Part shown: in pieces, positions 17,396-25,211 of the stretch | Numbering within the stretch: position 1 is the stretch's first letter | How the letters are laid out: the number at the start of each line of letters is the position of its first letter | Source of the DNA: Lysobacteraceae bacterium PS02065 | GTDB lineage: Bacteria; Pseudomonadota; Gammaproteobacteria; Xanthomonadales; Rhodanobacteraceae | DNA length: 64,000 nt | NCBI GenBank assembly: GCA_029959555.1 | Contig: JASCPI010000003.1 | Location: forward strand, 123,866-187,865 | Reading direction: 5' to 3' | The notes under the pieces: model-generated | The model's database searches: none | What the model was told of the DNA's origin: nothing | What the model saw: the letters and a program-made list of their open reading frames with translations, nothing else | Position numbers and translations under genes: made by a program

Positions 17396-17746
17396 TCAGT
17401 CCGTGATCGCGCCGTTCTCCTGCGCCAGCCGGACGTACTCCGATAACGGGCGCACCGCCTGGAAATACCGATCCCGCCGCACCGGCAGCTTGCGCGGCCC
17501 GACGATGCCCGCCAGGTCGGACAGCTTGACCATCCCGAGCTCAGGCATACCGATACCGAGGTCGATCAGGCCGTAGGCCGTGTCGCCATCCGCCGGGTCG
17601 AGCGACACCAGCAGCCAGGTCACATGCGCGTCCGGGGTGAACAAGCGCACCACGGGCAGCGGGTCGAGCCGCTGACCAGCGGCGAGCGCCGCGCCGTGGG
17701 CCAGCAGCCGGGCGCGTTCATCAGCGGTGACAAGCGGCAGGGTCAT
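17396..17746 (-). CDS. DUF2958 family protein
   Basis: A 116-aa protein of DUF2958, frequent in conjugative elements and of unknown function. Recognisable blocks are VTADERARLLAHGAALAAG, VVRLFTPDAHVTWLLVSLDP and AYGLIDLGIGMPELGMVKLS, the last two typical of the family. I chose the ATG at 17746-17744 because the family consensus starts MTLPL-like. The upstream in-frame extension runs into a repeat-rich non-coding region. Confidence 0.87.
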   Translation of the reverse strand: MTLPLVTADERARLLAHGAALAAGQRLDPLPVVRLFTPDAHVTWLLVSLDPADGDTAYGLIDLGIGMPELGMVKLSDLAGIVGPRKLPVRRDRYFQAVRPLSEYVRLAQENGAITD

Positions 17747-18065
17747 GGGCAGCTTCTCCACGAAACCGACGATGCGCGAATGCGCTTTGGTGCCGAAGCG
17801 CAGAACTGCCGAAACGCATCCGTGCATTCGTGTGGAAGCACCGATGTGCAAGCCATCGCATCCGTAGAAGAACAGAAGCGCCGAAGCGGAATTGTCGGAA
17901 GCCGGAAAGACACGGATGCGATTCCCCGGTTCTGTCGGAATCCGCATCTGCGGATTTCCGTAAAAGCACGAAAGCGGGCCTTTCAGCCATGAATGAACAC
18001 TATAGATTGTAGCCCTATAGGGCGCAATGGGCTGTCATCTTGGTTTTTATGGGGAAACCAAGTTA
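17747..18065. promoter_or_regulatory. Divergent regulatory region with several palindromes
   Basis: This region lies between the DUF2958 gene (minus) and the XRE regulator (plus). It contains AATCCGCA/TGCGGATT at 17939-17956, the perfect 12-bp palindrome GCCCTATAGGGC at 18012-18023, and CTTGGTTT/AAACCAAG with an 8-base loop at 18039-18062. The motif CGCATCC or its complement recurs several times between 17814 and 17920. The palindromes are likely operators for the adjacent XRE protein; this is inferred. Confidence 0.45.
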
Positions 18066-18359
18066 GTGACAGCGAAACACTCATTGGCAACGGCAATACG
18101 GACAGTCAGGAAGGCGCGAGGCTTGAGCCAGGAAGCGTTCTCCGACGTGTCCAGCCGCACCTATATGAGTACGCTGGAGCGCGACTTGAAAAGTCCGACC
18201 CTGCACAAGCTGACCGAGCTGTGCGAGGTCATGGAAGTGCATCCGCTGACGCTGTTGACGCTGGCCTACGCCGGCGACGACACGCACAAGGCCGACGAAC
18301 TGCTGGCGCGGGTGCGCCAGGAGTTCGAGGCCGTGCTGAAAGAGCGCGACGCGCCCTAG
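18066..18359 (+). CDS. XRE family helix-turn-helix regulator
   Basis: A 97-aa protein, essentially one Cro/C1-type DNA-binding domain (SLATAIRTVRKARGLSQEAF, then S-S-R-T-Y-M-S-T-L-E-R-D-L-K-S-P-T) with a short C-terminal helix. It is the only backbone gene here on the plus strand. The start is uncertain. GTG 18066 (V-T-A-K-H-S-L) places the HTH at the N-terminus, as in family members. ATG 18027 would add 13 residues and run through a palindrome. It probably regulates ICE functions, possibly through the palindromes upstream. Confidence 0.85.
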   Translation: MTAKHSLATAIRTVRKARGLSQEAFSDVSSRTYMSTLERDLKSPTLHKLTELCEVMEVHPLTLLTLAYAGDDTHKADELLARVRQEFEAVLKERDAP

Positions 18360-18621
18360 CGCGTCTGAATGCCCGCAAGCGGAGCGCGCAGCGCCGCCAG
18401 GCGCGAAGGCGTGAGGGATTGAAGCCGAATGGACATGACGCCATTGGCGGCATGGGGCGCAGCCCGAAAGCCCGGCGGCGCAATGCGCCGACACGCCATG
18501 CTGTTCCTACTGCCACGGGCTTCGAGCCATTCGACCATCACCAATGCAATGCTGGCCTTGGACATGCGGGACATGGGGCAACTGCCGAAACCCTGTGCGT
18601 GCGATGCTGCGATCAGCAGCA

Positions 18622-18651
18622 CCGCGCCCCGCCGCAATGGGCGGGGCGCGG
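18622..18651 (-). terminator. Strong hairpin after the DUF736 gene
   Basis: A perfect 12-bp inverted repeat, CCGCGCCCCGCC and GGCGGGGCGCGG, with a 6-base loop. It lies 11 bp beyond the DUF736 stop on the minus strand. There is no T-run, so it is either a weak terminator or an mRNA-end structure. The rest of the gap 18360-18621 shows no gene. Confidence 0.5.
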
Positions 18652-18661
18652 TGGGCGGCCG

Positions 18662-18976
18662 TCAGGCCGCCTTGGGCTTGCTGCGCGACCAGATGAGGTC
18701 GTGCGTGTCATTCTCGCCTTCGATCAGGCGGGCATAGACCGTCGCCGGGAATGAAGGATCGTCGATGGCCACCGACAGGTAATCCCGCCCGGCCTCGCTG
18801 GTTTTCTTCCACGCCGCGCCGAAGTCGTGGCCGGCCGCTTGCAGGCGGAAGTCCGGGGCGCTTTCGTTCTCGCCCTTGTCGTTGGGAACCAGCTTGACCT
18901 TGAAGTTGAGGGTCAGGGTGCGGAGCTGGCCGGTGAAGCCGTCTTTCTCTGCGGTGAAGGTGCCGATGTTAGCCAT
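18662..18976 (-). CDS. DUF736 family protein
   Basis: A 104-aa protein of DUF736. It begins [20 protein letters not shown] and contains [20 protein letters not shown] and [20 protein letters not shown], all family-typical. DUF736 proteins are abundant in ICEs and plasmids of proteobacteria and have no established function. A good AAGGAG ribosome binding site precedes the ATG. An 810-bp non-coding stretch rich in hairpins separates it from parB. Confidence 0.92.
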   Translation of the reverse strand: MANIGTFTAEKDGFTGQLRTLTLNFKVKLVPNDKGENESAPDFRLQAAGHDFGAAWKKTSEAGRDYLSVAIDDPSFPATVYARLIEGENDTHDLIWSRSKPKAA

Positions 18977-19786
18977 GATGATTTCTCCTTTCGGGTTGAA
19001 CAAGGTCGCGCCAGTGCGTCCTTGTTGTGATCCGTCCGGCGGGGGATGGGCTGGCCGCACCGCGCAGCGGTCGCAACACCGTGGAGAACCTGGAAGCGAA
19101 AAGAATTTGTCCCGCGAGGAATGCGCGCAGCGCAGGGGGAATTGTTTTCGCTGGAAGGTTGCGGCCATGAAGCCCAGCCACCGCCAGGATTCACAACAAC
19201 ACAAGGACGTACTGGCCGCCCGCTCCCGAATGGAGGCATGGCCGACTCGGCATCCCCGCGCGACGGCTTCACCGGCCTGCGCCCTGACACGGGCAAGGAC
19301 AATGCCCAGCGACAAGGTGAAAGCGTCCCTACTGCTGCTTGCGGCCCTTTGCGTGAGGCGTGGCGTGGAAGCTCCATTGCAAGGCCGGGCGGCGTGTCGG
19401 TGAACCGTCCTTCGTGACGTACAGGCGACGAACCGCCAGCGTCGAGGACGGCACGCTTTCGTGCAACCTGCGGCAGCAAGCCGGGGCGTAGCCCCACACG
19501 CCCGTCCATTGCGGTGGGGCGCGTTCGGAATGTCGTCGGCGCTGTGCGCCGACGCACTTATGGGCTTCGAGGGTTTCCCGCGCACAAGGTCACTTGTGCG
19601 CCGCCCCTTCGCCGTCCGCCCGAAGGCGGCGAAGGGGCGTTCTGGCTTTGGGCTTGGAAACCGGGCGCGGCCACCGCCGCGCCCGGATTTTTGACCATCG
19701 GCACCAGGGCGGAACGGCCTGGGGCCGATGCTGATGGAACAGCGAAGCGCCCCGGCCGAAACCGGGGCGCTCGGTGGTGGTGAAGG
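18977..19786. other. 810-bp non-coding stretch with a dense hairpin array
   Basis: No gene is supported here. Perfect inverted repeats cluster in 19534-19770. They are CGTCGGCG/CGCCGACG (19534-19554), CGCACAAG/CTTGTGCG (19581-19600), CGCCCCTTCGCCG/CGGCGAAGGGGCG (19602-19639), CCGGGCGCGGC/GCCGCGCCCGG (19661-19686, followed by ATTTTTG) and GCGCCCCGG/CCGGGGCGC (19747-19770). An imperfect stem lies near 19694-19730. The fourth looks like a plus-strand intrinsic terminator and the fifth could end the parB transcript. A structured RNA, ParB site or transfer-related region are all possible. Confidence 0.5.
19661..19691 (+). terminator. Intrinsic-terminator-like hairpin, plus strand
   Basis: An 11-bp perfect GC-rich stem, CCGGGCGCGGC/GCCGCGCCCGG, with a 4-base loop is followed directly by ATTTTTG. 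No plus-strand protein gene precedes it. If it is a terminator, it would end a non-coding plus-strand transcript from the preceding 600 bp. Confidence 0.45.
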
Positions 19787-21853
19787 TCAGGCGGCGAGTG
19801 CGTGGGCCTGCTGCTCGTCGTCGTTGTCGATGGCTTCCGGCTCGTCGTTCGTCACCGCCTGCGGCGCATCCTGCGCCGTGGTGTCGTCGGTGCCTTCGGC
19901 CTTGAAGATGGCAGGCATCCAGCCGGTGCCATCGGCCAGCCGCTCGGCTTCGCTGGCAATGTCGGCCTTCTTCAACTTCGCCAGCCGGGTGACGTGCGCC
20001 GGGGCGTACTGCTCCACGGCTTCCAGAATCGCGGCCTTCGGCACATGCCGGAAATAACCCTCATTGGTGGGCTTCCACCATGCGGCCATGTCCAAGCCGA
20101 CAGCCTGCGCCAGTTCCGCGCCCGGTTGCTGCGGCGTGGCGCGGGGTGTCACCACGTCCACCGTGACGGCCACGGATATCGCCAGCAGCCGCACCAGTTC
20201 ATCTTGCGACTTCGCTAGCAGCACGGCGAACAGTTCGGCGCTGTCCTCCGGCAAGCCTTCGCCTGCTACCTGCTGCAACTCGCGCAGCGCCACGGCGGCG
20301 GGCGAATCCGGTATATCCGGGGCGATGCCTTCCAGCCGGTCTTGCGCTTTCAGGCTCACGCCCAGCGGCAAGTCGTGGCCGTAGTGGCTGCCCTGCAAGA
20401 CGGTCTGCACCATGCCATGCACCAGCGCGGCCAGCGCCACTTGCGGATGCCGGGCGACTTCGATTTGCAGCGCGGCGGTGCGGTGGGCGCTCAACCGCTG
20501 CGCCAGCTTGTCGGACATGGCGGCGGTCTTGGGCTGCTCGTCGTCCTCGCCTTCGTCGTCGTTCCCGGCTTCGCTTTCGCTGCCGAAACCTTGGCGCAGG
20601 CGTTCCAGTGTGCGCAGCGCCTTGGCCTCGGCCTCGCGCATCAACCCGCGATGAATCACTGCCTGCCCGTTGCGGTCGATGGTGACGATGGCACCGGCTG
20701 CGGCCTTCACGGTCGTGCCGTAGTCCTGCAAGCCATCTTCCAGCGCCTGCAACTGCTCGCCCACGGCTTCGCCTTCTTCCTGCAAGGCATCGGCCTTTTC
20801 CTCGTCCTCGGTATCAAGCGCGTCATCCACGGCGGCGGCCAGTTCGTGCATCTTGGTTTGCAGCTTCTCGATGCGCTGCGCTTCGCGCTTGTTCGGTTCG
20901 CGGCGCTCCCTCGGCGCACGCTGGAAGGCGTGCAGGTCGGCATGGGTCACGGCGGGGGTGGCATCCACCCACGCCCAGCCTTCGTCCTTCACCTCGGCGG
21001 CGATACCTGCCAGCTTGTCTTGCGCCAGCCGTTCCAGCAGCGCGGCATCGGTCAGATACACGCCCGCGTCACCTTCCGCGAACAGGTCACGGCGCACACC
21101 ACCGCCTGCGGCTCCGTAGGTATCCAGCCCCACGAAACGCACCAGCGGATGCCGGTATGCGTCAATCTCGCGCTCGGTGAGGCGGTCGCGCAATTGGGAA
21201 GGGTTGCGCTGCCACGTCGGCGCGTCGTAGAACGCGGTTTCCTGCGCGGCGTGGTCGTCGGTGATGGCAAGGGCCATCAACTGATCGAGCGTCACGGCTT
21301 CGGCGCGGTAGTCGGCCAGCAGCCGGGGCGAGACGTTCGCCAGCTTCAAGCGGCGCTGCACCACCAGCGGCGTGACGCTGAAATCGGCGGCTATGTCCTC
21401 GATGGGTCGGCCTTCGGCCACCAGCGCGGCGAATGCCTCGAACTGGTCGGCGGGGTGCATGGCTTCGCGCTGCACGTTCTCGGTGAGGCTGGCCGTGCGG
21501 GCGGTGCCATCGGCCACCAACAGGCAAGGCACTTCCCATTCCTTGCTGATGCGGCGCTTCTTCGCCAGCAGCTTCAACGCGGCCAGCCTGCGGCCACCGG
21601 CCACGACTTCGTAATGCTCGCCATCGGCGGCGGCAATGACGATGAGGTTTTGCAGCAGGCCGACACGCTGAATGCTCGCGGCGAGTTCGGGAATGGACAT
21701 GCGCGGGGTCTTGCGCACGTTGCGGCCAGCAGGACGCGACACCAGCCGCGACAGCGGAACCAAAATCAGGTTCTTGGTCGGGTCGGCGGCTTCCAGCGGG
21801 ATAGCGGCGGCGGTGTTGAGGGCGCGGGCTTCGGTTTGGGTAATGGCGTTCAT
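19787..21853 (-). CDS. parB: Large ParB/RepB/Spo0J family protein
   Basis: A 688-aa protein. The N-terminal ParB/sulfiredoxin-like nuclease-fold domain (about residues 30-130) contains LVPLSRLVSRPAGRNVRKTP, SIPELAASIQRVGLLQNLIV and YEVVAGGRRLAALKLLA. A KorB-like HTH segment follows (IEDIAADFSVTPLVVQRRLK). The long C-terminal part has an acidic coiled-coil stretch around residues 330-380. Such large ParB-like proteins are standard in Tn4371-like and related ICEs. It is far from parA, so it is not part of the small parA-RHH cassette. It lies downstream of the DUF932 gene. Confidence 0.9.
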   Translation of the reverse strand: MNAITQTEARALNTAAAIPLEAADPTKNLILVPLSRLVSRPAGRNVRKTPRMSIPELAASIQRVGLLQNLIVIAAADGEHYEVVAGGRRLAALKLLAKKRRISKEWEVPCLLVADGTARTASLTENVQREAMHPADQFEAFAALVAEGRPIEDIAADFSVTPLVVQRRLKLANVSPRLLADYRAEAVTLDQLMALAITDDHAAQETAFYDAPTWQRNPSQLRDRLTEREIDAYRHPLVRFVGLDTYGAAGGGVRRDLFAEGDAGVYLTDAALLERLAQDKLAGIAAEVKDEGWAWVDATPAVTHADLHAFQRAPRERREPNKREAQRIEKLQTKMHELAAAVDDALDTEDEEKADALQEEGEAVGEQLQALEDGLQDYGTTVKAAAGAIVTIDRNGQAVIHRGLMREAEAKALRTLERLRQGFGSESEAGNDDEGEDDEQPKTAAMSDKLAQRLSAHRTAALQIEVARHPQVALAALVHGMVQTVLQGSHYGHDLPLGVSLKAQDRLEGIAPDIPDSPAAVALRELQQVAGEGLPEDSAELFAVLLAKSQDELVRLLAISVAVTVDVVTPRATPQQPGAELAQAVGLDMAAWWKPTNEGYFRHVPKAAILEAVEQYAPAHVTRLAKLKKADIASEAERLADGTGWMPAIFKAEGTDDTTAQDAPQAVTNDEPEAIDNDDEQQAHALAA

Positions 21854-21933
21854 GGTGATAACTCCTATCGGTTCAGGGATGCAGCAGCGAAGAAAGCGGC
21901 AAGGGCTGCTGCCTGCCCCTGCCGCGTGGGGAA

Positions 21934-22764
21934 TCAGGCCTTCAACTGGCGCAGGCCATCGGCCAACATCCAGAGGGCGCGATTGAGGCGCACATCGGAA
22001 TCAATGCCCTGCACGGGGCGGGTCTGCTGGCGGCGTCCGTTGGCGCTGCGGCCATGCAATCCGCCTTTGGTCAGGTTTTCTTGGGTGCGGTTGAACACGC
22101 TCCACAAGTCCGGGCGGCGGTCGTCGAACCGGCGCGGCATCAGGATTTGGCTTTCCGTGATGGGCGCGGGCTTGTTATCGGTGGGGTCGTACTTGAGGGC
22201 CAGCGCGGAACGGGCGAACACTTCGGCTTCGCCTTCGTCCAGCGTGATAGCGCGCATCAGGTCGCGGGATTCCTTCACGCGTTCGAAGCCGCTCAACACC
22301 TCGAAAGCGCCTTCGATGACAGAACCGGCCACGTCGCCCTTGTGCGGCACGCGCACATCGGCCACGGTATCGCCGCACACAAGGCCATTGCTGCAAACGA
22401 ACCGGAACATTCCGGCCAGCATCTGATAGCTGCTGGTGCCGTCGTGCGAGTTCAGCAGCACGATTTCATTGGCTTCCGCGCCGTTGATCTGACTGGCATG
22501 GCGCAGGCGAATCATGTGTTTGGTGTAGTCGCGGCGGTCGTCGTGCCGCACGCGGGTTTGCGCTGCCATGAAGGGTTCAAACCCTTCCTTGCGCAGTTCC
22601 GCCAGCACGGCGGCGGTGGGAATGTAGGCGTACCGTTCGGAGCGGCTATCGTGCGGGGCCTCCGCGAAGATGGACGGGGCTACGCGGCGGATTTGGTCGT
22701 CGGACAGCGGGTAGTCACTGCGCAGCGTCGGGGAATGGGAAGCGAATCGAGATGCGAGTTGCAT
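21934..22764 (-). CDS. DUF932 family protein
   Basis: A 276-aa protein of DUF932, the plasmid- and phage-associated family of unknown function. Diagnostic blocks are YAYIPTAAVLAELRKEGFEP, HMIRLRHASQINGAEANEIV and LNSHDGTSSYQMLAGMFRFV, then C-S-N-G-L-V-C-G. I chose ATG 22764 because GGAG lies six bases upstream; a TTG four codons earlier overlaps that site. It is the first gene of the minus-strand backbone transcript, with parB following after 80 bp. Confidence 0.9.
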   Translation of the reverse strand: MQLASRFASHSPTLRSDYPLSDDQIRRVAPSIFAEAPHDSRSERYAYIPTAAVLAELRKEGFEPFMAAQTRVRHDDRRDYTKHMIRLRHASQINGAEANEIVLLNSHDGTSSYQMLAGMFRFVCSNGLVCGDTVADVRVPHKGDVAGSVIEGAFEVLSGFERVKESRDLMRAITLDEGEAEVFARSALALKYDPTDNKPAPITESQILMPRRFDDRRPDLWSVFNRTQENLTKGGLHGRSANGRRQQTRPVQGIDSDVRLNRALWMLADGLRQLKA

Positions 22765-23410
22765 GGTTTTCTCCAATGAGTTGCTGTGGTTTCAAAGCTG
22801 ACCGGATTCCAAGATTCGGAGCCCGTTGTGGCTTCGGTTGGTTCGGCGCAGAGACCTGGGCCGGTCCTGTTTGCCGCCGTCTTTCCTGAGTTCATCGCCC
22901 GCGAAAAACCGGGCCAGCGAGGGACTGGCCGTCAAGGGAGAAGCGCAGGGTTGGTGCGGCCCGCAGCGCAGCGAGGACTCGGCCCTGCGCGCCTTGACGG
23001 CCAGGCACCGCGGGCTACGGTCGCGGGAAAAAGCGATGAACTTGGGGAAAGACGAACAGCGGCCAATGGGCCAGGGGGTGCGCTGAAACCAACGCCGCGC
23101 GGCGAGCGCCCCTGCGTGCCAGCGGCACGCCTAGCTGGATGGCTGTTGGTCGATCAGGTGCAACCTGTTCGGTGCATGCGAGGGGCGCCAAGCAAGGCGC
23201 GGCGGGGATGGGCTGTCCAGCCGATCCCCTGGAGGGCAAGCGCCGCGCGCAGGCCAGGAGCGAAGAGACGGCCGGAGGCATCAGGGATCAAAGCCGCATG
23301 GCCGCGACTCGGCACGAGGCGCGGGGCAACGCCCGCGAGCCCGACGGCGGCACGCCGGGATGCTCTACTGTTCACAACAAAATGTAAGTGACGCAATAGT
23401 ACTTATGAGC
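22765..23410. other. Non-coding stretch between ICE backbone and defence cargo
   Basis: About 650 bp of GC-rich sequence without a credible gene. It contains the hairpins GCGTGCC/GGCACGC (23114-23130) and a near-perfect 12-bp stem at 23204-23228 with one mismatch. Base composition drops sharply at about 23360. This marks the junction between the conserved backbone and the AT-richer cargo. Confidence 0.45.
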
Positions 23411-23434
23411 CACAATGTAGCTACATCTATTGTG
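23411..23434. promoter_or_regulatory. Palindromic operator upstream of the antitoxin-like gene
   Basis: A perfect 12-bp palindrome, ATGTAGCTACAT (23415-23426), is nested in an outer repeat CACAAT...ATTGTG (23411-23434). It lies 10 bp before the RelB/DinJ-like start. RHH antitoxins autoregulate through such palindromes, so this is its probable operator. Confidence 0.55.
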
Positions 23435-23443
23435 AGCGCAACA

Positions 23444-23635
23444 ATGGCAAGTAACGACGTCGTTCGTGCCCGGATTGACGGGCAGATTAAAGAAGCCGCA
23501 ACTGTTGTTCTGGCTGAAATGGGGTTATCAATTTCGGATGCGATTCGGATGCTGCTGACCCGAATCGCGGCAGATAAGGCACTCCCCTTTGACATCAATC
23601 GTGTGTCGTCCGATTCTGATCGGAAGGCACCATAA
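23444..23635 (+). CDS. RelB/DinJ-type antitoxin, shortened and without a toxin
   Basis: A 63-aa protein whose first 50 residues align with DinJ/RelB antitoxins (VRARIDGQIKEAATVVLAEM then G-L-S-I-S-D-A-I-R-M-L-L-T-R-I-A, and KALPFDI). This is the ribbon-helix-helix DNA-binding part. The C-terminal toxin-neutralising tail of about 25-30 residues normally present (DinJ is 86 aa) is replaced by a short polar end. No YafQ/RelE toxin follows. The next gene is the Shedu nuclease, 61 bp downstream. The reading frame is open upstream, but this ATG matches the family start. It is probably a stand-alone repressor. Confidence 0.8.
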   Translation: MASNDVVRARIDGQIKEAATVVLAEMGLSISDAIRMLLTRIAADKALPFDINRVSSDSDRKAP

Positions 23636-23696
23636 GGTTGCGCTGAGGCAAGGCCCGCAAATCGTTTCTCTGAACAGTAGGGATCAAGAATAGTTC

Positions 23697-25106
23697 ATGG
23701 CATCTATCAGACCTTCAGCATTCAATCAACGTGAGCGTTTGGACGGCGGCCCCTTCCTTGTCATTGAAGCAGCCGAACCGGAAGAGGAAGGCATTAACGT
23801 TTTCTTCACTGATATTCCCGCAGCGGAGCGCAAGCCGGATTCGCCAATAGCGAGACTGCTCAATGTGTGTCCAGACAGATTGACCATTTGGCCTCTTAAT
23901 ATTCGAGAAGATCGCGACGATTACCTGCAACCTAAATACGGCACCCTTGAACGCATCGTCGTCGCTCGGCCTGTTATCGAGCCCTACATACTGCCAGAGA
24001 CTACTGACGATGTCGTTGGGCTTCTTGAGCAGTTGCCGGATGGGTTTGCCAAAGATTTTCGATTCGGTTTGGGGCTTCTGTGGGAATATCGGCAAATTTG
24101 CGAAACAGCCGCCAGCTTAGAAAACGTAAGCATACTCATTGTCCACAAAGGAAATGACGCGAAAATTGATTCGCCATTCTTTATTCTCGGAATAAGAAGA
24201 TTTCATGAATTAAGAAAAGAATTAAATCGCATAGCCTCTCGCCACCAGAGAGACGCGCGCAAGGACAAGCAATTTCATGTCTACCAGACCTTATTACATG
24301 CTGCCGATTCAGCACAATTTCCCGCTCTAAAGAAGAGCGTAAGACCTGATGCACTAACGGAAATGACCGATGGTGGGCGGCAGCATGTGACGCTTTCCAA
24401 GCGTGATCGGCGCGCCGCTGTTCGCATGGTTCAAGACAATATAGAAGCACTGGCGGAATCTGAGCCGCGCTCGCTGCTGGCATTAAAGAATGATATTGAG
24501 CTCATCACACTGAATCAACTGATTGAGCGATACCAGGAAATGCTTGGAAAAGGACTGACGGAAAGCAAGTGGCAAAGCTTCTTTCTGGAAAATCCTTTCA
24601 TACTTAGTCTTGCATTTGCCGTTCCAGCCATGCTGGTTCAGGGGCAAGCTTATGCAGGTGGCAAGCGACTTAACGGGTCCGGCGGAAAATTTTCAGATTT
24701 TCTATACGCATCCGCTTCCACGGGCAATCTTGGCCTCATTGAGATAAAAAAGCCGCAAACCGAACTGCTAGGAAAATCTCCCTATCGTGGAGATGATGTT
24801 TTTGGCCCATCGACAGAATTGGGTGGAGCGATTGCTCAAATTCTAGATCAGCGTTTCAAATTGCAGAGTGAACTACCCGTCATAAAAAATAACATGAACC
24901 GATACGACCTCCACAGCTATGCGGTTCGCTGCATAGTTGTCGCTGGCATGACGCCACAAGAGCATCAGCAAAGAAAGTCATTCGAGCTCGTTCGAAATGC
25001 GTTCGCAGAGATCGTGATCGTGACTTTCGATGAACTACTTGCAAGGCTAACCGAGATTAAAAATGCGCTCCAACCGATTCCTACCTTAGACACGGTGCCG
25101 TTCTAA
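23697..25106 (+). CDS. sduA: Shedu anti-phage nuclease SduA (DUF4263)
   Basis: A 469-aa protein. The C-terminal DUF4263 nuclease domain starts at about residue 285 with KWQSFFLENPFILSLAF. The PD-(D/E)XK-like core is KFSDFLYASASTGNLGLIEI followed by KKP at about residues 330-350, giving D...E-I-K. The STELGGAIAQILDQRF helix follows. The N-terminal 280 residues are variable, as in other Shedu proteins, and presumably sense infection. Single-gene Shedu systems are sufficient for phage defence. It lies between the truncated antitoxin and Gabija on the same strand and is AT-richer than the ICE backbone. Confidence 0.88.
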   Translation: MASIRPSAFNQRERLDGGPFLVIEAAEPEEEGINVFFTDIPAAERKPDSPIARLLNVCPDRLTIWPLNIREDRDDYLQPKYGTLERIVVARPVIEPYILPETTDDVVGLLEQLPDGFAKDFRFGLGLLWEYRQICETAASLENVSILIVHKGNDAKIDSPFFILGIRRFHELRKELNRIASRHQRDARKDKQFHVYQTLLHAADSAQFPALKKSVRPDALTEMTDGGRQHVTLSKRDRRAAVRMVQDNIEALAESEPRSLLALKNDIELITLNQLIERYQEMLGKGLTESKWQSFFLENPFILSLAFAVPAMLVQGQAYAGGKRLNGSGGKFSDFLYASASTGNLGLIEIKKPQTELLGKSPYRGDDVFGPSTELGGAIAQILDQRFKLQSELPVIKNNMNRYDLHSYAVRCIVVAGMTPQEHQQRKSFELVRNAFAEIVIVTFDELLARLTEIKNALQPIPTLDTVPF

Positions 25107-25211
25107 AACCAACTGACAGTTGGCCATTCCGTAGTTGGGATCAATGGCTGCAGTGTTCAACCAATCCATCGGCCGATCGGCATGTGGATTTCAACAACAA
25201 GATTGAATCAA

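Noticed and set aside
22786..23391. Plus-strand open frame of 201 codons upstream of the antitoxin
   Set aside because: It has repetitive Arg/Ala/Pro-rich composition, no family resemblance and overlapping hairpins. It reads as non-coding GC-rich sequence.
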